Positions 1-8,417 of a stretch of 26,620 bases of DNA are shown here, piece after piece. Position numbers and translations under genes: made by a program. The notes beneath the pieces were generated by a model. The model was not told the DNA's origin and ran no database searches. It saw nothing but the letters and a program-made list of their open reading frames with translations. Source of the DNA: Roseiarcus sp052147395 (GTDB lineage: Bacteria > Pseudomonadota > Alphaproteobacteria > Rhizobiales > Beijerinckiaceae); assembly GCA_052147395.1 (NCBI GenBank), contig JBKQKS010000257.1, positions 1 to 26,620 on the forward strand, in the 5' to 3' direction. The stretch's first letter is position 1. Each line of letters opens with the position of its first letter.

Positions 1-182
1 GGCCCCTGGAGGGCTTCGCCGCGGCGAACTGGGTAAACGCGAAGCGTTTCCCCGACCTCGCAATGACTGGGGCTCAGTTCGATCGGGAACCGCTCTAGAC
101 CTCAATCGGGCGCGCGTTCGCCATCGCAACGGGCCGCCGGCGAGCCGCGAGGCGTCGCCGCCGACCGTGACGCGAATCGCCC
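1..182. other. Intergenic DNA downstream of thiC
   Basis: No gene is seen between the window edge and the thiC stop codon. Positions 1-70 contain a degenerate version of the dispersed repeat seen more clearly at 21886, 21992 and 23296: GCTTCGC, then GCGAAGCG, then CTCGCAATGAC. No hairpin with a T-run that could serve as a thiC terminator is obvious. Confidence 0.4.
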
Positions 183-2012
<1,830 letters not shown>

Positions 2013-2082
2013 ATTGTTCTCCCGCGCAGCCGCTTCCGGGCGGCGGCGGGGCGGCGCGGCGATGAGGAAATCGTCGACCTCG

Positions 2083-2160
2083 TCCCTTCGCCGGCATGAC
2101 CCGGATCAGGTTCAAAGGGTTCGGCCTTGCCGTCTCAGCCCGTTTCGGGCGCCCCTCGAG
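2083..2160 (-). promoter_or_regulatory. TPP riboswitch (THI box)
   Basis: Read on the minus strand, this segment carries the conserved TPP-aptamer blocks in order: a GGGGCGCCC...GGGC arm, CTGAGA, CCCTTTGAACCTGATC, CGGGTCATGCCGGCG and the closing AAGGGA. It lies about 70 nt upstream of the thiC GTG. By established knowledge of THI boxes in Gram-negative bacteria, TPP binding probably masks the thiC ribosome-binding site. The P1 stem edges were set by eye. Confidence 0.95.
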
Positions 2161-2575
2161 TTGTCTGACGAACTTGCGCCGAACTCGCCGCGTTGTCAAT
2201 CCGTTAACCGACCCGCGACGGCGAATGACGGCCTCCCTGGGACGCTGCCGGAACGCGCCGCGGCAATGTGGCGGAAGTCGGGCTTAATCTTGTGACATTT
2301 CCGTCACAGCGTCCGATCAAATGCGGCGGAGGCCCCGGGACTGGCCATTTTCATATTCACTTCGGACCCGACCGCGCCTATCACGGTCATGCGATCGGGA
2401 ATGCGCCGGTCGCGGCGGAGGTCAGCGTCGCGGGGGTCCACCCGGCAAAGGCTTCCGGAGAGCGGGAATGGGGAACGACGCTGAACAAACCTCGGGCTTC
2501 GGCTGCGTTGCTGGTCGCCGGCGAGGGGGCGAGGCTCAACCAATTCTCAAGTCTATCGTTACTGGAGGTCAACAA
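2161..2575. other. Divergent intergenic region between thiC and the porin gene
   Basis: About 415 bp separate the riboswitch from the porin start. The region must hold the thiC promoter (minus) and the porin promoter and long leader (plus). The visible signals are the inverted repeat at 2291-2308 and the porin ribosome-binding site GGAGG at about 2564-2568. The porin reading frame stays open upstream to about 2321, but that extension is Arg/Gly-rich and has no signal peptide, so I treat it as leader. No convincing -35/-10 pair was found. Confidence 0.4.
2291..2308. promoter_or_regulatory. Inverted repeat TGTGAC-N6-GTCACA, possible operator
   Basis: A perfect 6-bp inverted repeat with a 6-bp spacer lies about 270 bp upstream of the porin start. 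It resembles sites for CRP/FNR-superfamily or other dimeric regulators, but the TGTGA to TCACA spacing is 8, not the 6 of a classical CRP site. Assignment to a regulator is speculative. Confidence 0.25.
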
Positions 2576-3916
2576 ATGACGCTCATCAAGAGCCTTCTGC
2601 TCGGTTCGGCGGCCGGTCTCGTCGCCGTCGCGAGCGCGCAGGCTGCCGATCTGCCCACGCACAAGGGCGCGGTCGCTGCCGAATACGTCAAGATCTGCCA
2701 TATCACCGTGGCCGGCACCCCGGTCGTCGGCTTCACCCTGCCGGGTTCCGACACCTGCTTCAAGATCAGCGGCTACATCACCGGTCACGTCGAAGGCGGC
2801 ACGCTGGAGAACGAGTACACCACCATCAGCAAGGCGAGCAACATCGGCACCGTCGCCCGTCCGGACATCGGCTACTCGACTCGCGGTATGTTCGTTGTCG
2901 ACGCGGTGTCGAACACCGCCGCTGGCCCGCTCGTCGGTCACATCGAATTCCAGGGTGACGCCGGCGCCGGCTTCGAGGCGCTCGCCCCGACCCGCGGCAA
3001 CACGGGCTGGGATACGGTCGTCCTCAACAACGCTTACGTGCAATGGGCCGGCATCACCGCCGGTATCCATGGCTCGTTCTACGACTTCTTCGCTGGTGGC
3101 GACACCTGGAAGGATTTCTTCTCGCCTGACCACTCCGGCACCCCGGCCGAGCTGCTCGCCTACACCGCCGCCGTCGGCGGCATCTCGGCGACCCTCTCGC
3201 TCGAGACGCCCGAGGCGCAGGTCGCTGGCACTGAGGATGGGTTGGCCTCCGGGTATACCGCGGAGGGCATCCGCTCGCCCGACATCGTGTTCGCGTTGGA
3301 TGCGGCCCAGGCTTGGGGCAAGGCGCATGCGGCGTTCGTCGCTCACCAGAGCGAGATCATGGGCCCGTTCGGCGACGTCAATAGCAACTGGGGCTTTGGC
3401 GTGATCGGCGGCCTGCAGCTCAACATCCCGGGCATGACGGCCGGTTCGACGATCGGCGTGCAGGGCGCGTGGACCCAGGGCGCGATCGCCTGGTCGGGCG
3501 TCGAGTCGCCCGGCTGGCAGGGCCCGGATCCGACCGGCATCAACATCAACGGCAACGGCTATGTCGGCTTCTCGCCGTCGGACGCGATCGAGACCGCGCC
3601 CGGCGTGTGGAAGCAGGCGACCGCCTGGACGATCGCCGCTCAGGGCCAGTTCAAGATCAGCCCGATGTTCGAGATCGATCCTCAGTTGTCGTATGGCAGC
3701 TTGGCTCAGGGCGCGGCTTTCGTTGTCGATGGCCCGACCGGCTACGCCGGCTGGTGGGTCGGCGCGGTGTGGGACTTCACGCCCGTCACCAACCTCGACT
3801 TCGCACTCGACACCATCTACCAGACGGGCAACTTCACCGGCACCGGCCCGCTCTTCACGGCCCCGAAGGACGTGGACGGCCTCTCGGTCCGCCTGCGCAT
3901 CACCCGCTCGTTCTGA
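2576..3916 (+). CDS. Outer-membrane porin, alphaproteobacterial Porin_2 type
   Basis: This is a trimeric beta-barrel porin for passive diffusion of small solutes across the outer membrane. The ATG at 2576 is preceded by GGAGG with good spacing and begins a textbook Sec signal peptide (MTLIKSLLLGSAAGLVAVAS..AQA, cleavage near residues 23/24). The mature protein then starts with the ADLP motif common in rhizobial porins. The 446-residue length, the early Cys pair around CHITVAGT and DTCFKISGYI, alternating amphipathic strands and a C-terminal aromatic residue (RSF) fit the Porin_2 family. The neighbours are thiC (divergent) and a strong terminator 25 bp downstream, so the gene is monocistronic. 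The solute specificity cannot be read from the sequence. Confidence 0.92.
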   Translation: MTLIKSLLLGSAAGLVAVASAQAADLPTHKGAVAAEYVKICHITVAGTPVVGFTLPGSDTCFKISGYITGHVEGGTLENEYTTISKASNIGTVARPDIGYSTRGMFVVDAVSNTAAGPLVGHIEFQGDAGAGFEALAPTRGNTGWDTVVLNNAYVQWAGITAGIHGSFYDFFAGGDTWKDFFSPDHSGTPAELLAYTAAVGGISATLSLETPEAQVAGTEDGLASGYTAEGIRSPDIVFALDAAQAWGKAHAAFVAHQSEIMGPFGDVNSNWGFGVIGGLQLNIPGMTAGSTIGVQGAWTQGAIAWSGVESPGWQGPDPTGININGNGYVGFSPSDAIETAPGVWKQATAWTIAAQGQFKISPMFEIDPQLSYGSLAQGAAFVVDGPTGYAGWWVGAVWDFTPVTNLDFALDTIYQTGNFTGTGPLFTAPKDVDGLSVRLRITRSF

Positions 3917-3940
3917 TAGCTTCTCGCTATGTGAACAGGA

Positions 3941-3968
3941 CCCCGGAGCTTGGCTCCGGGGTTTTTTT
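3941..3968 (+). terminator. Rho-independent terminator of the porin gene
   Basis: A GC-rich stem, CCCCGGAGC / GCTCCGGGG, with a TTG loop is followed directly by seven T residues. It starts 25 nt after the porin stop codon. Confidence 0.93.
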
Positions 3969-4006
3969 GTTGCCGGCGCTCAGTCGCCGGGTGCAAATCG
4001 CGAGTA

Positions 4007-4179
4007 ACCGGGGCAATTTCCCGGGCGGCGGCATTCTGCAGGCGAGGTCGTCGACCTCGGTCGGCGCGTAAGCGCCTCATTCTCACACGACTCTTCCAAA
4101 CGGAAGAAGCGAGGTCGTCCTTCGACAAGCTCAGGATGAGGGACCTCGCCTACAAGGGCGCCGGGAAAATTGCCCCGGT
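4007..4179. repeat. Imperfect long inverted repeat containing a short dispersed repeat
   Basis: The left arm (4007-4049, ACCGGGGCAATTTCCCGG ... GGCGAGGTC) is matched, inverted and with some mismatches, by the right arm (4142-4179, GACCTCGCC ... GGGAAAATTGCCCCGGT). Between them lie a small palindrome GAGGTCGTCGACCTC and, at 4118-4140, a 23-bp sequence (core TTCGACAAGCTCAGGATGAG) found exactly, in inverted orientation, at 26598-26620. This looks like a compound REP/BIME-type intergenic repeat. Confidence 0.6.
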
Positions 4180-4182
4180 CAC

Positions 4183-4209
4183 AATTGCGTTTTCCAACGG
4201 AACGCAATT
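4183..4209 (-). repeat. Hairpin downstream of the membrane-protein relic
   Basis: A perfect 9-bp stem AATTGCGTT / AACGCAATT with a 9-nt loop begins 5 bp past the stop codon of the frameshifted membrane-protein gene on the minus strand. There is no clear T-run, so it may be a weak terminator or an mRNA-stabilising hairpin. Confidence 0.4.
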
Positions 4210-4213
4210 TGCT

Positions 4214-4860
4214 TTAGCGAGACCCGCTTTCGGGCGGAAGGTAGCGGCGGTTGATGCGCCGCGCGACGATCACGACGACGACGATGCCAACGATCAGCAC
4301 GACGGCGAAAGCGGCGACCGCGACCGTGGGATACCCGCGCTCGAGCGGGATCATGAGAGCGAGCATGCAGATCGCGGCATAGCCGAACACCAGCGCGAGC
4401 GTCCAGGCGAACGCCGGCCACGACCATTGCCCGCTCGCCCTGGCCCGCTGAGCATTCTGCAGCGCCATGAGCAGCACGAATACGGCGTTGATGATCCCCC
4501 CCATGAAGCAGCTCCCGAACTCCAGCGTTCCGAGGTTACGTCCGTTTTCACCGCGCGCCAACGCCCGACCCAGGGCAAATTCACCGTCATTGCGAGCGTG
4601 AGCGAGGCGCCCCAGAGGCCCGTCGCCGCCAACGTCACCGCGCCGAACACCTGCCGCGACGTGCCGGGATAGAGCGCGAGAAACGACGCCATCATCACGG
4701 CGAGGTAGTTCTGGAACGCCTGCTCGGTGAACCGCCGCGCCACGTCTTCCCTGGGGCCGAGCGCGGCCACGGCGTTGATCGAGACCGCAACGAACAGCAG
4801 CCCGAGCAGCGCCGTCGACCGCCGCGTAGAATGTCGCGCGGCGCTCCATCGTCCCGCCAT
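4214..4860 (-). pseudogene. Integral membrane protein gene with an apparent frameshift
   Basis: Two overlapping minus-strand frames together make one coherent membrane protein. The first, from ATG 4860, reads MAGRWS... then hydrophobic stretches TALLGLLFVAVSINAVAAL and FQNYLAVMMASFLALYPG, then AATGLWGASLTLAMTV. The second, ending at 4214, continues with FGSCFMGGIINAVFVLLMAL, FAWTLALVFGYAAICMLALM and VAVAAFAVVLIVGIVVVVIVA before a basic tail. The frames meet around 4549-4575. The span of 647 bp is not a multiple of three, so one base has been lost or gained. The intact protein would be about 215 residues with five or six membrane helices. I do not recognise its function. A sequencing error is the alternative explanation. 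Confidence 0.6.
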
Positions 4861-4957
4861 CGACCTTACGCCCGTACGCCTTACCGATTCCCGCAACCCC
4901 CGTGGCGAGCCGAACGACAGCGGACTCGAACTCGCTGCGCCAATGGTCGCGACTTCC

Positions 4958-5179
4958 TCATGCTGGGCGCTCCGCGACCGCTTCGTATCCAGCCCAACTC
5001 GACGGCTTCGGGATCGGCAGGCCGTCCTCGCGCAGCCCAAAGAGATGGAATTCGATCGCCTCGCGGATTTCGGCCTTCCCTGCTTCCAGGGAGTCGCCGA
5101 CCGGCGCGCAGCCCGGCAAATCGGGAACGTATGCCGAAAAGTTGCGTTCGCCCTTTTCGATCACGACGGCGTATCGCAT
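4958..5179 (-). CDS. HicB-type antitoxin-like protein, copy 1
   Basis: This 73-residue protein starts MRYAVVIEKGERNFSAYVPDLPGC and continues with a GDSLEAGKAEIREAIEFHLFGL helix. That is the partial RNase-H-like HicB fold: a beta-strand start, the DLPGC motif, then a helix. In HicAB systems HicB neutralises the small RNA-cleaving toxin HicA. No HicA-like gene (double-stranded-RNA-binding fold with a catalytic His) is visible on either side, and this protein is shorter than DNA-binding HicB, lacking a C-terminal HTH or ribbon-helix-helix. It follows a second HicB gene in the same direction after about 80 bp. The family assignment is good; activity as a real antitoxin is uncertain. Confidence 0.75.
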   Translation of the reverse strand: MRYAVVIEKGERNFSAYVPDLPGCAPVGDSLEAGKAEIREAIEFHLFGLREDGLPIPKPSSWAGYEAVAERPA

Positions 5180-5260
5180 CGCTTCTTCCGTCGACGCGCC
5201 CTGTGTGGCTCGTTGCCCCCGAGCCTGCGGGCATCGAGGCTCGAACAGCCGCCGAGCCCC

Positions 5261-5482
5261 TCACCCGACAACCCGCAGAGCTTGCGCGGGCGCTGGAACT
5301 GCCCGCCCCGTCGCGAGCGCCTCTTCGATCCAACACGGTATCGCGCCCTCGACGTTGCGCGCGGCTTCCTCTCGCGTGTCGCCGTCGGACATGCAGCCGG
5401 GCAAGTCGGAAACCGTCGCCAGAAACTCGCGGCCGTCCTCTTCGGAAAGCGACTCGATCACGATTGCATACTCAGGCTCCAA
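5261..5482 (-). CDS. HicB-type antitoxin-like protein, copy 2
   Basis: The segment EYAIVIESLSEEDGREFLATVSDLPGCMSDGDTREEAARNVEGAI followed by WIEEALATGRAVPAP is a clear HicB domain (quoted here as one passage of short motifs: EYAIVIE, ATVSDLPGC, DTREEAARNVEGAI). The frame is open further upstream, but that part lies entirely inside hepT in another frame. I place the start at a TTG (5482-5480), giving 73 residues, about the size of copy 1, and overlapping the hepT 3' end by 25 bp. A start further upstream is possible. No HicA partner is found. Close packing with hepT suggests cotranscription with the mntA-hepT pair. Confidence 0.68.
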   Translation of the reverse strand: MEPEYAIVIESLSEEDGREFLATVSDLPGCMSDGDTREEAARNVEGAIPCWIEEALATGRAVPAPAQALRVVG

Positions 5483-5838
5483 TTGGCGTCTCGAGTTGTT
5501 TGGTCTCTTGGCGGAATCAGAGGCTCGAGCGTTGCAAGGAGTTGCGGCAGATCGTTGTGAACGACAGCCCAGCCTTTGTCGGCACGCACTTCGTTGTAGG
5601 CGTGGATGAGGCGATGACGCATGTTGATGATATTGCGCCAAGGCAAATCGGGATGGGCGGCAATGAAATCGGACGAAAGTTTGCCGGCCGCCTCACCGAC
5701 GACTTCGAGCGATCGAATGACGGCGTTTTGATGTAGTCGGCTCGATTCGAAGGCTTTGAAGTCCAAGCCCCGAACGAAGCTTCGCGCATCGCCAGTGGCA
5801 AGGACGATGTCGAGGATGAGGGCGTCATCACGCGACAT
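5458..5838 (-). CDS. hepT: HepT-like HEPN (DUF86) toxin
   Basis: This 126-residue, largely helical protein is of the HEPN/DUF86 type. HepT proteins are ribonuclease toxins held in check by the MntA nucleotidyltransferase, which in studied systems AMPylates a tyrosine near the active site. The family active-site motif RX4HXY is present as Arg74, His79 and Tyr81 (RHRLIHAY). The conserved leader AVIRSLEVVGEAAGKLS and WRNIINMRHRLIH are typical. The gene overlaps the upstream mntA by 11 bp, the usual arrangement of this pair, and is followed by two HicB genes. The length is normal and no damage is seen, so the pair is probably functional. Confidence 0.9.
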   Translation of the reverse strand: MSRDDALILDIVLATGDARSFVRGLDFKAFESSRLHQNAVIRSLEVVGEAAGKLSSDFIAAHPDLPWRNIINMRHRLIHAYNEVRADKGWAVVHNDLPQLLATLEPLIPPRDQTTRDANWSLSMQS

Positions 5839-6139
5839 AGACGGGTTCCGTATTTTCCAGGATGCTGTGCCGGCGGATGTAATTGCGGCTGCTTTCGAGG
5901 GCGCGGCGATCCATCAAATCGACCCTGCGGCCGAGAATGCTTTCGAGGGCCGCTTCGAGATCGAGGTAGACATCGGCTTTGGCGTCGGGGCGAAACGCGA
6001 CCAGGAAATCGGCGTCGCTACGAGCCGGATCGAAGTCGTCGCCACGCGCCGCCGAGCCGAAGATATCGAGCCGCGCGACGTCGAACCGCTTGCAGGCGGC
6101 GATGAGCTCATCGCGTTTTTCCGAAATCATCCGATGCAT
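5828..6139 (-). CDS. mntA: MntA-like minimal nucleotidyltransferase antitoxin
   Basis: This 103-residue minimal nucleotidyltransferase is the antitoxin partner of HepT; in characterised systems it inactivates HepT by transferring AMP units. Visible catalytic features are the GSAARG loop (residues 28-33), the metal-binding pair Asp42 and Asp44 (SDADF) and a third acidic residue near Asp74 (RRVDLMD). The ATG at 6139 was chosen because GAGG lies about 8 nt upstream. The frame stays open upstream to 6394, but that part crosses a dispersed repeat (6210-6280) and is not like the family. A 122-bp copy of the active-site region occurs at 7041-7162. Confidence 0.88.
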   Translation of the reverse strand: MHRMISEKRDELIAACKRFDVARLDIFGSAARGDDFDPARSDADFLVAFRPDAKADVYLDLEAALESILGRRVDLMDRRALESSRNYIRRHSILENTEPVYVA

Positions 6140-6582
6140 GTTCGGCCTCGTCCGGTAGAGCCTATAGCACACCAGCGACCGAGCGCGCTGACGGCGGGTC
6201 GGTAGGCCGGGAGTTGGAAGTGGCGCGATTGTGAAATGATCCCAAGGCATCCAATCTGTGTAATCGGTATCCTGTCCCTCGAGGCCGGTCGCAATCCCGT
6301 GGCAAATATGCGCTTCCACGCGAAATTCTTCGGGATCCTTCAACCACATGTCCGCGAGAAAGTCCGCTGACCCGCGATGGACGGCGTCATCCATCGCCGA
6401 ATCGCCGCCGACCTGCGCAAAGGGTGTCGCTCAGCGCTCCACCTTCGACCTTCCGCCCCACCGGACTTCGCGCGCCGCCGCTGCGGGAGACGAGCGCGCG
6501 GCGATCGAAAATCCGCAGCGGCGCGGCGGACGTACTGTTATCGAGGCCGCGGCGTCTGGAGGCCGGGCCGGAGGAGGAAGCG
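6140..6582. other. Intergenic region between mntA and the CHRD gene
   Basis: About 440 bp lie between divergent genes. They contain the dispersed repeat at 6210-6280 and, on the minus strand at about 6280-6394, an open frame with protein-like composition (SADFLADMWLKDPEEF, HICHGIATGLEG) that runs in frame through the repeat into mntA. It could be a gene scrap; I do not recognise it. The strong ribosome-binding site GAGGAGGAA of the CHRD gene is at 6571-6579. No promoter was identified. Confidence 0.35.
6210..6280 (-). repeat. Dispersed repeat, copy 1 (core GATACCGATTACAC)
   Basis: The minus strand reads GGACAGGATACCGATTACAC, then AGATTGGATGCC, then GGATCATTTCACAATC. A related unit lies at 7163-7230, next to the duplicated mntA piece, and the core recurs at 8295-8314. 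All copies lie between genes, consistent with a REP-like dispersed element. Confidence 0.65.
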
Positions 6583-7017
6583 ATGCGAACCCTTGTCTTG
6601 ACCTCTCTGATCCTGGCCGCGACCGCTTTTGTCGCCTTCACGCCGGCGCTCGCCCAGGAGGTGACCTTCAAAGCCATGCTCGACGGCAAATCGGAAACGC
6701 CGCCAACCACCAGTGCGGGCACGGGCGCCGTCACCGCCGAATTCGACACGGCGACCAAGATGCTGAGCTGGACCGTCGAATATTCCGGCCTCACGGGTCC
6801 CGCGACGATGGCGCATTTCCATGGTCCCGCCCCGGTCGGCAAGCCGGCGCCGATCATGGTTCCGCTGCAAGGTTCGCTCGACAGCCCGATCTCGGGCTCG
6901 GCGACGCTCACCGACGATCAAGCCAAGGCGCTGATGGACGGCATGATGTATTTCAACATCCACACCGCCGCCAACAAGCCCGGCGAAATCCGCGGCCAAC
7001 TCGAAAAAGCCGAGTGA
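6583..7017 (+). CDS. Secreted CHRD-domain protein
   Basis: This 144-residue protein begins at ATG 6583 behind an excellent ribosome-binding site (GAGGAGGAA). A signal peptide is plain (MRTLVLTSLILAATAFVAFT..ALA, cleavage near residues 24/25), so the product is exported. The mature part is one CHRD domain: EVTFKAMLDGKSETPP at the start, the central MAHFHGPAPVGKPAP, and the closing YFNIHTAANKPGEIRGQL, all signatures of the family. CHRD proteins are widespread in bacteria, but their biochemical role is not established; a metal or ligand function for the His-rich motif is conjecture. The gene stands alone, opposite in direction to its neighbours. Confidence 0.9.
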   Translation: MRTLVLTSLILAATAFVAFTPALAQEVTFKAMLDGKSETPPTTSAGTGAVTAEFDTATKMLSWTVEYSGLTGPATMAHFHGPAPVGKPAPIMVPLQGSLDSPISGSATLTDDQAKALMDGMMYFNIHTAANKPGEIRGQLEKAE

Positions 7018-7040
7018 GGGCGCCGGGCCGCTGCGCCGAG

Positions 7041-7162
7041 GGCGTCGGGGCCAAACGCGACCAGGAAATCGGCGTCGCTACGAGCCGGATCGAAGTTTTC
7101 GCCGCGCGCCGCCGAGCCAAAGATATCGAGCCGCGCGACATCGAACCGCTTGCAGGCGGCGA
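7041..7162 (-). pseudogene. Duplicated fragment of mntA (active-site core only)
   Basis: This 122-bp segment matches 5981-6102 inside mntA with about six mismatches (roughly 95% identity, counted by eye). On the minus strand it encodes the nucleotidyltransferase core: RFDVARLDIFGSAARG, then ENFDPARSDADFLVAF. The N-terminal codons and the whole C-terminal part are absent, and there is no start codon, so it is a relic. On its upstream side it joins directly a copy of the repeat that, at the true mntA, lies about 110 bp away. Repeat and gene piece therefore appear to have been copied together, with an internal deletion. Confidence 0.88.
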
Positions 7163-7230
7163 CCGGGAATTGGCTGGATTCGGAAATGATCCGTCGGCGT
7201 CCAATCTGCGTAATCGGTATCCGGTCCCCA
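7163..7230 (-). repeat. Dispersed repeat, copy 2
   Basis: The minus strand reads GGACCGGATACCGATTACGC, then AGATTGGACGCCGACGGATC, then ATTTCCGAATCCAGCC. It is related to the unit at 6210-6280 and directly abuts the mntA fragment. Confidence 0.65.
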
Positions 7231-7271
7231 TGAGCCTATACGCCGGGCACTCGATCGTCCGGCCTGACGGG

Positions 7272-7433
7272 TCACCGGTTCTTCTGCGCGGCGGCAGGCT
7301 CGGGCGCGGGCTTCGGCGTCGACAGCTTCTGCCCGGCGCCGGTTTTCGGCGTGACGAAAGTGGGCGTCGGTTTCGGCGTCGAAGGCTTTACCCCCTGCCC
7401 GTCCATCGCGATCGTCCTCGGCTGTTCCGCCAT
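7272..7433 (-). CDS. Small proline-rich protein
   Basis: This is a short frame of 53 codons that I read directly from the minus strand. The start ATG (7433-7431) has an AGGAGA ribosome-binding site 7 nt upstream, and that site overlaps the stop codon of the preceding membrane-protein gene (11-nt gap), so the two are probably translated from one mRNA. The product is hydrophilic and Pro/Lys/Thr-rich with imperfect repeats: KPSTPKPTPTFVTPKTG, then QKLSTPKPAPEP. It has no signal peptide or membrane segment. Function is unknown; disordered, possibly a partner of the upstream protein. It is short enough to be missed by automatic annotation. Confidence 0.6.
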   Translation of the reverse strand: MAEQPRTIAMDGQGVKPSTPKPTPTFVTPKTGAGQKLSTPKPAPEPAAAQKNR

Positions 7434-7444
7434 CCGCCACTCTC

Positions 7445-8086
7445 CTAATCCAAGACCTCGATCGACACGATTTCACTGAAATTCGCGACATACACGCCGG
7501 GACCTCGGACATTCTTTGCTGTCGCCGTTCGCTCGGCATCCGTAACGTACCACGTCGCATCGCCCAACAGCAGGGCGCGATCGCGGCCGGAGGACGAAGA
7601 CCGCATCGGCCAGGCGACGAGCTGTCGCCCATCCTCGAGCTCGAGCGCAATCCAATGGTCGAAATAGAGCGTGAACATCTGCTGCCAAACGTCGGTTTCG
7701 CCCGTTTTCCGATTCAGCTTCAATGTGCGCATCGCTGCGTAGATCCAGCCGTGATTCATTGCGACCGCAAAGCCGAGCGCGACTGCGGACGAGATCAGCG
7801 TCGCGAGCAGCAGGTGTGTCGGTTGCAGGAGGGCGTCGAGGATGACGTTGGCGGGGGTGTCGCTCTTGATTTCGATATTGGGAACGACTCTTTCGCCGAA
7901 GAGAAAATGCAGAGCCAAATTGCTGACGAGCGCGAGCACGAGCACGAGCGCGGTCGCGACGCGATCCATCAATTCGCGTTTTTCGCCGTCGAGAGTAAAC
8001 TCGTAGACGAGAGCGCCGAACAGGCCGGGCAATAAGTAGAGAAACAGATACAAACCGATGGCGCCGCCGCCGAAAATATTGTCCAT
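7445..8086 (-). CDS. Membrane protein, DUF6338-like
   Basis: This 213-residue protein starts at ATG 8086 behind GGGAAAGG. The N-terminal half has membrane helices: IGLYLFLYLLPGLFGALVYEF, then VATALVLVLALVSNLALHFLF, then LLLATLISSAVALGFAVAM. The C-terminal half is a soluble beta-rich domain: DVWQQMFTLYFDHWIALELEDGRQLVAWP ... ALLLGDATWYV ... GPGVYVANFSEIVSIEVLD (listed as separate motifs). This pattern of several helices followed by a small cytoplasmic domain with a DGR...W turn resembles DUF6338 membrane proteins; the assignment is from memory of the family. Function is unknown. A small proline-rich gene follows after 11 nt. Confidence 0.62.
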   Translation of the reverse strand: MDNIFGGGAIGLYLFLYLLPGLFGALVYEFTLDGEKRELMDRVATALVLVLALVSNLALHFLFGERVVPNIEIKSDTPANVILDALLQPTHLLLATLISSAVALGFAVAMNHGWIYAAMRTLKLNRKTGETDVWQQMFTLYFDHWIALELEDGRQLVAWPMRSSSSGRDRALLLGDATWYVTDAERTATAKNVRGPGVYVANFSEIVSIEVLD

Positions 8087-8199
8087 GGGCCCGCCTTTCC
8101 CGCCGGCGCAACCACCACCGTCGGGTCTCGCCATTCCCAAGGCGCATGATAGCACATTCTCGAGTCATGCCGGCGCGCGCGCAACCAGGATGACACAGC

Positions 8200-8285
8200 C
8201 GAGGGTGCGGGTTTCCTCGATCCATTCCACAATCGTGTCTTCGACTTTGCGCGCCGCCTCCTCGACCCGACGGGATTGCGTCTTG
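8200..8285 (-). pseudogene. Fragment resembling a HicB C-terminal helix
   Basis: On the minus strand the frame reads SRRVEEAARKVEDTIVEWIE then ETRTLG, close to DTREEAARNVEGAIPCWIEE of HicB copy 2. The N-terminal strands and DLPGC motif are absent and no start codon is in place. It is probably a relic of a third hicB. The match is short, so chance similarity cannot be excluded. Confidence 0.4.
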
Positions 8286-8294
8286 GCATTACGC

Positions 8295-8314
8295 GGACAA
8301 GATACCGATTACAC
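8295..8314 (+). repeat. Dispersed repeat core, copy 3
   Basis: GGACAAGATACCGATTACAC occurs here on the plus strand, matching the cores of the repeats at 6258-6277 and 7208-7227 (both on the minus strand). It lies at the edge of the lower-GC block that starts near 8320. Confidence 0.55.
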
Positions 8315-8417
8315 GTCTATGAATTCTCGGCATGCGGCAAATGAGCGCCATCGATATCACGTCCCCGTAAACCCGACCTGACCAATTAACCACCAACCCA
8401 CGGTGCGCAAACGCAAA

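Noticed and set aside
2291..2308. A CRP site before the porin gene
   Set aside because: The half-sites are 8 bp apart instead of 6, so only a generic inverted repeat is reported.
2321..2575. An 85-residue N-terminal extension of the porin
   Set aside because: The internal ATG at 2576 has the ribosome-binding site and starts a perfect signal peptide; the extension is leader sequence.
4588..4610. CATTGCGAGCGTGAGCGAGG looked like another copy of the dispersed repeat
   Set aside because: It lies inside the membrane-protein frame and translates sensibly there (GASLTLAMTV); the similarity is probably chance.
4958..5482. A HicAB toxin-antitoxin system
   Set aside because: Two HicB-like genes are clear but no HicA-like frame was found on either strand nearby.
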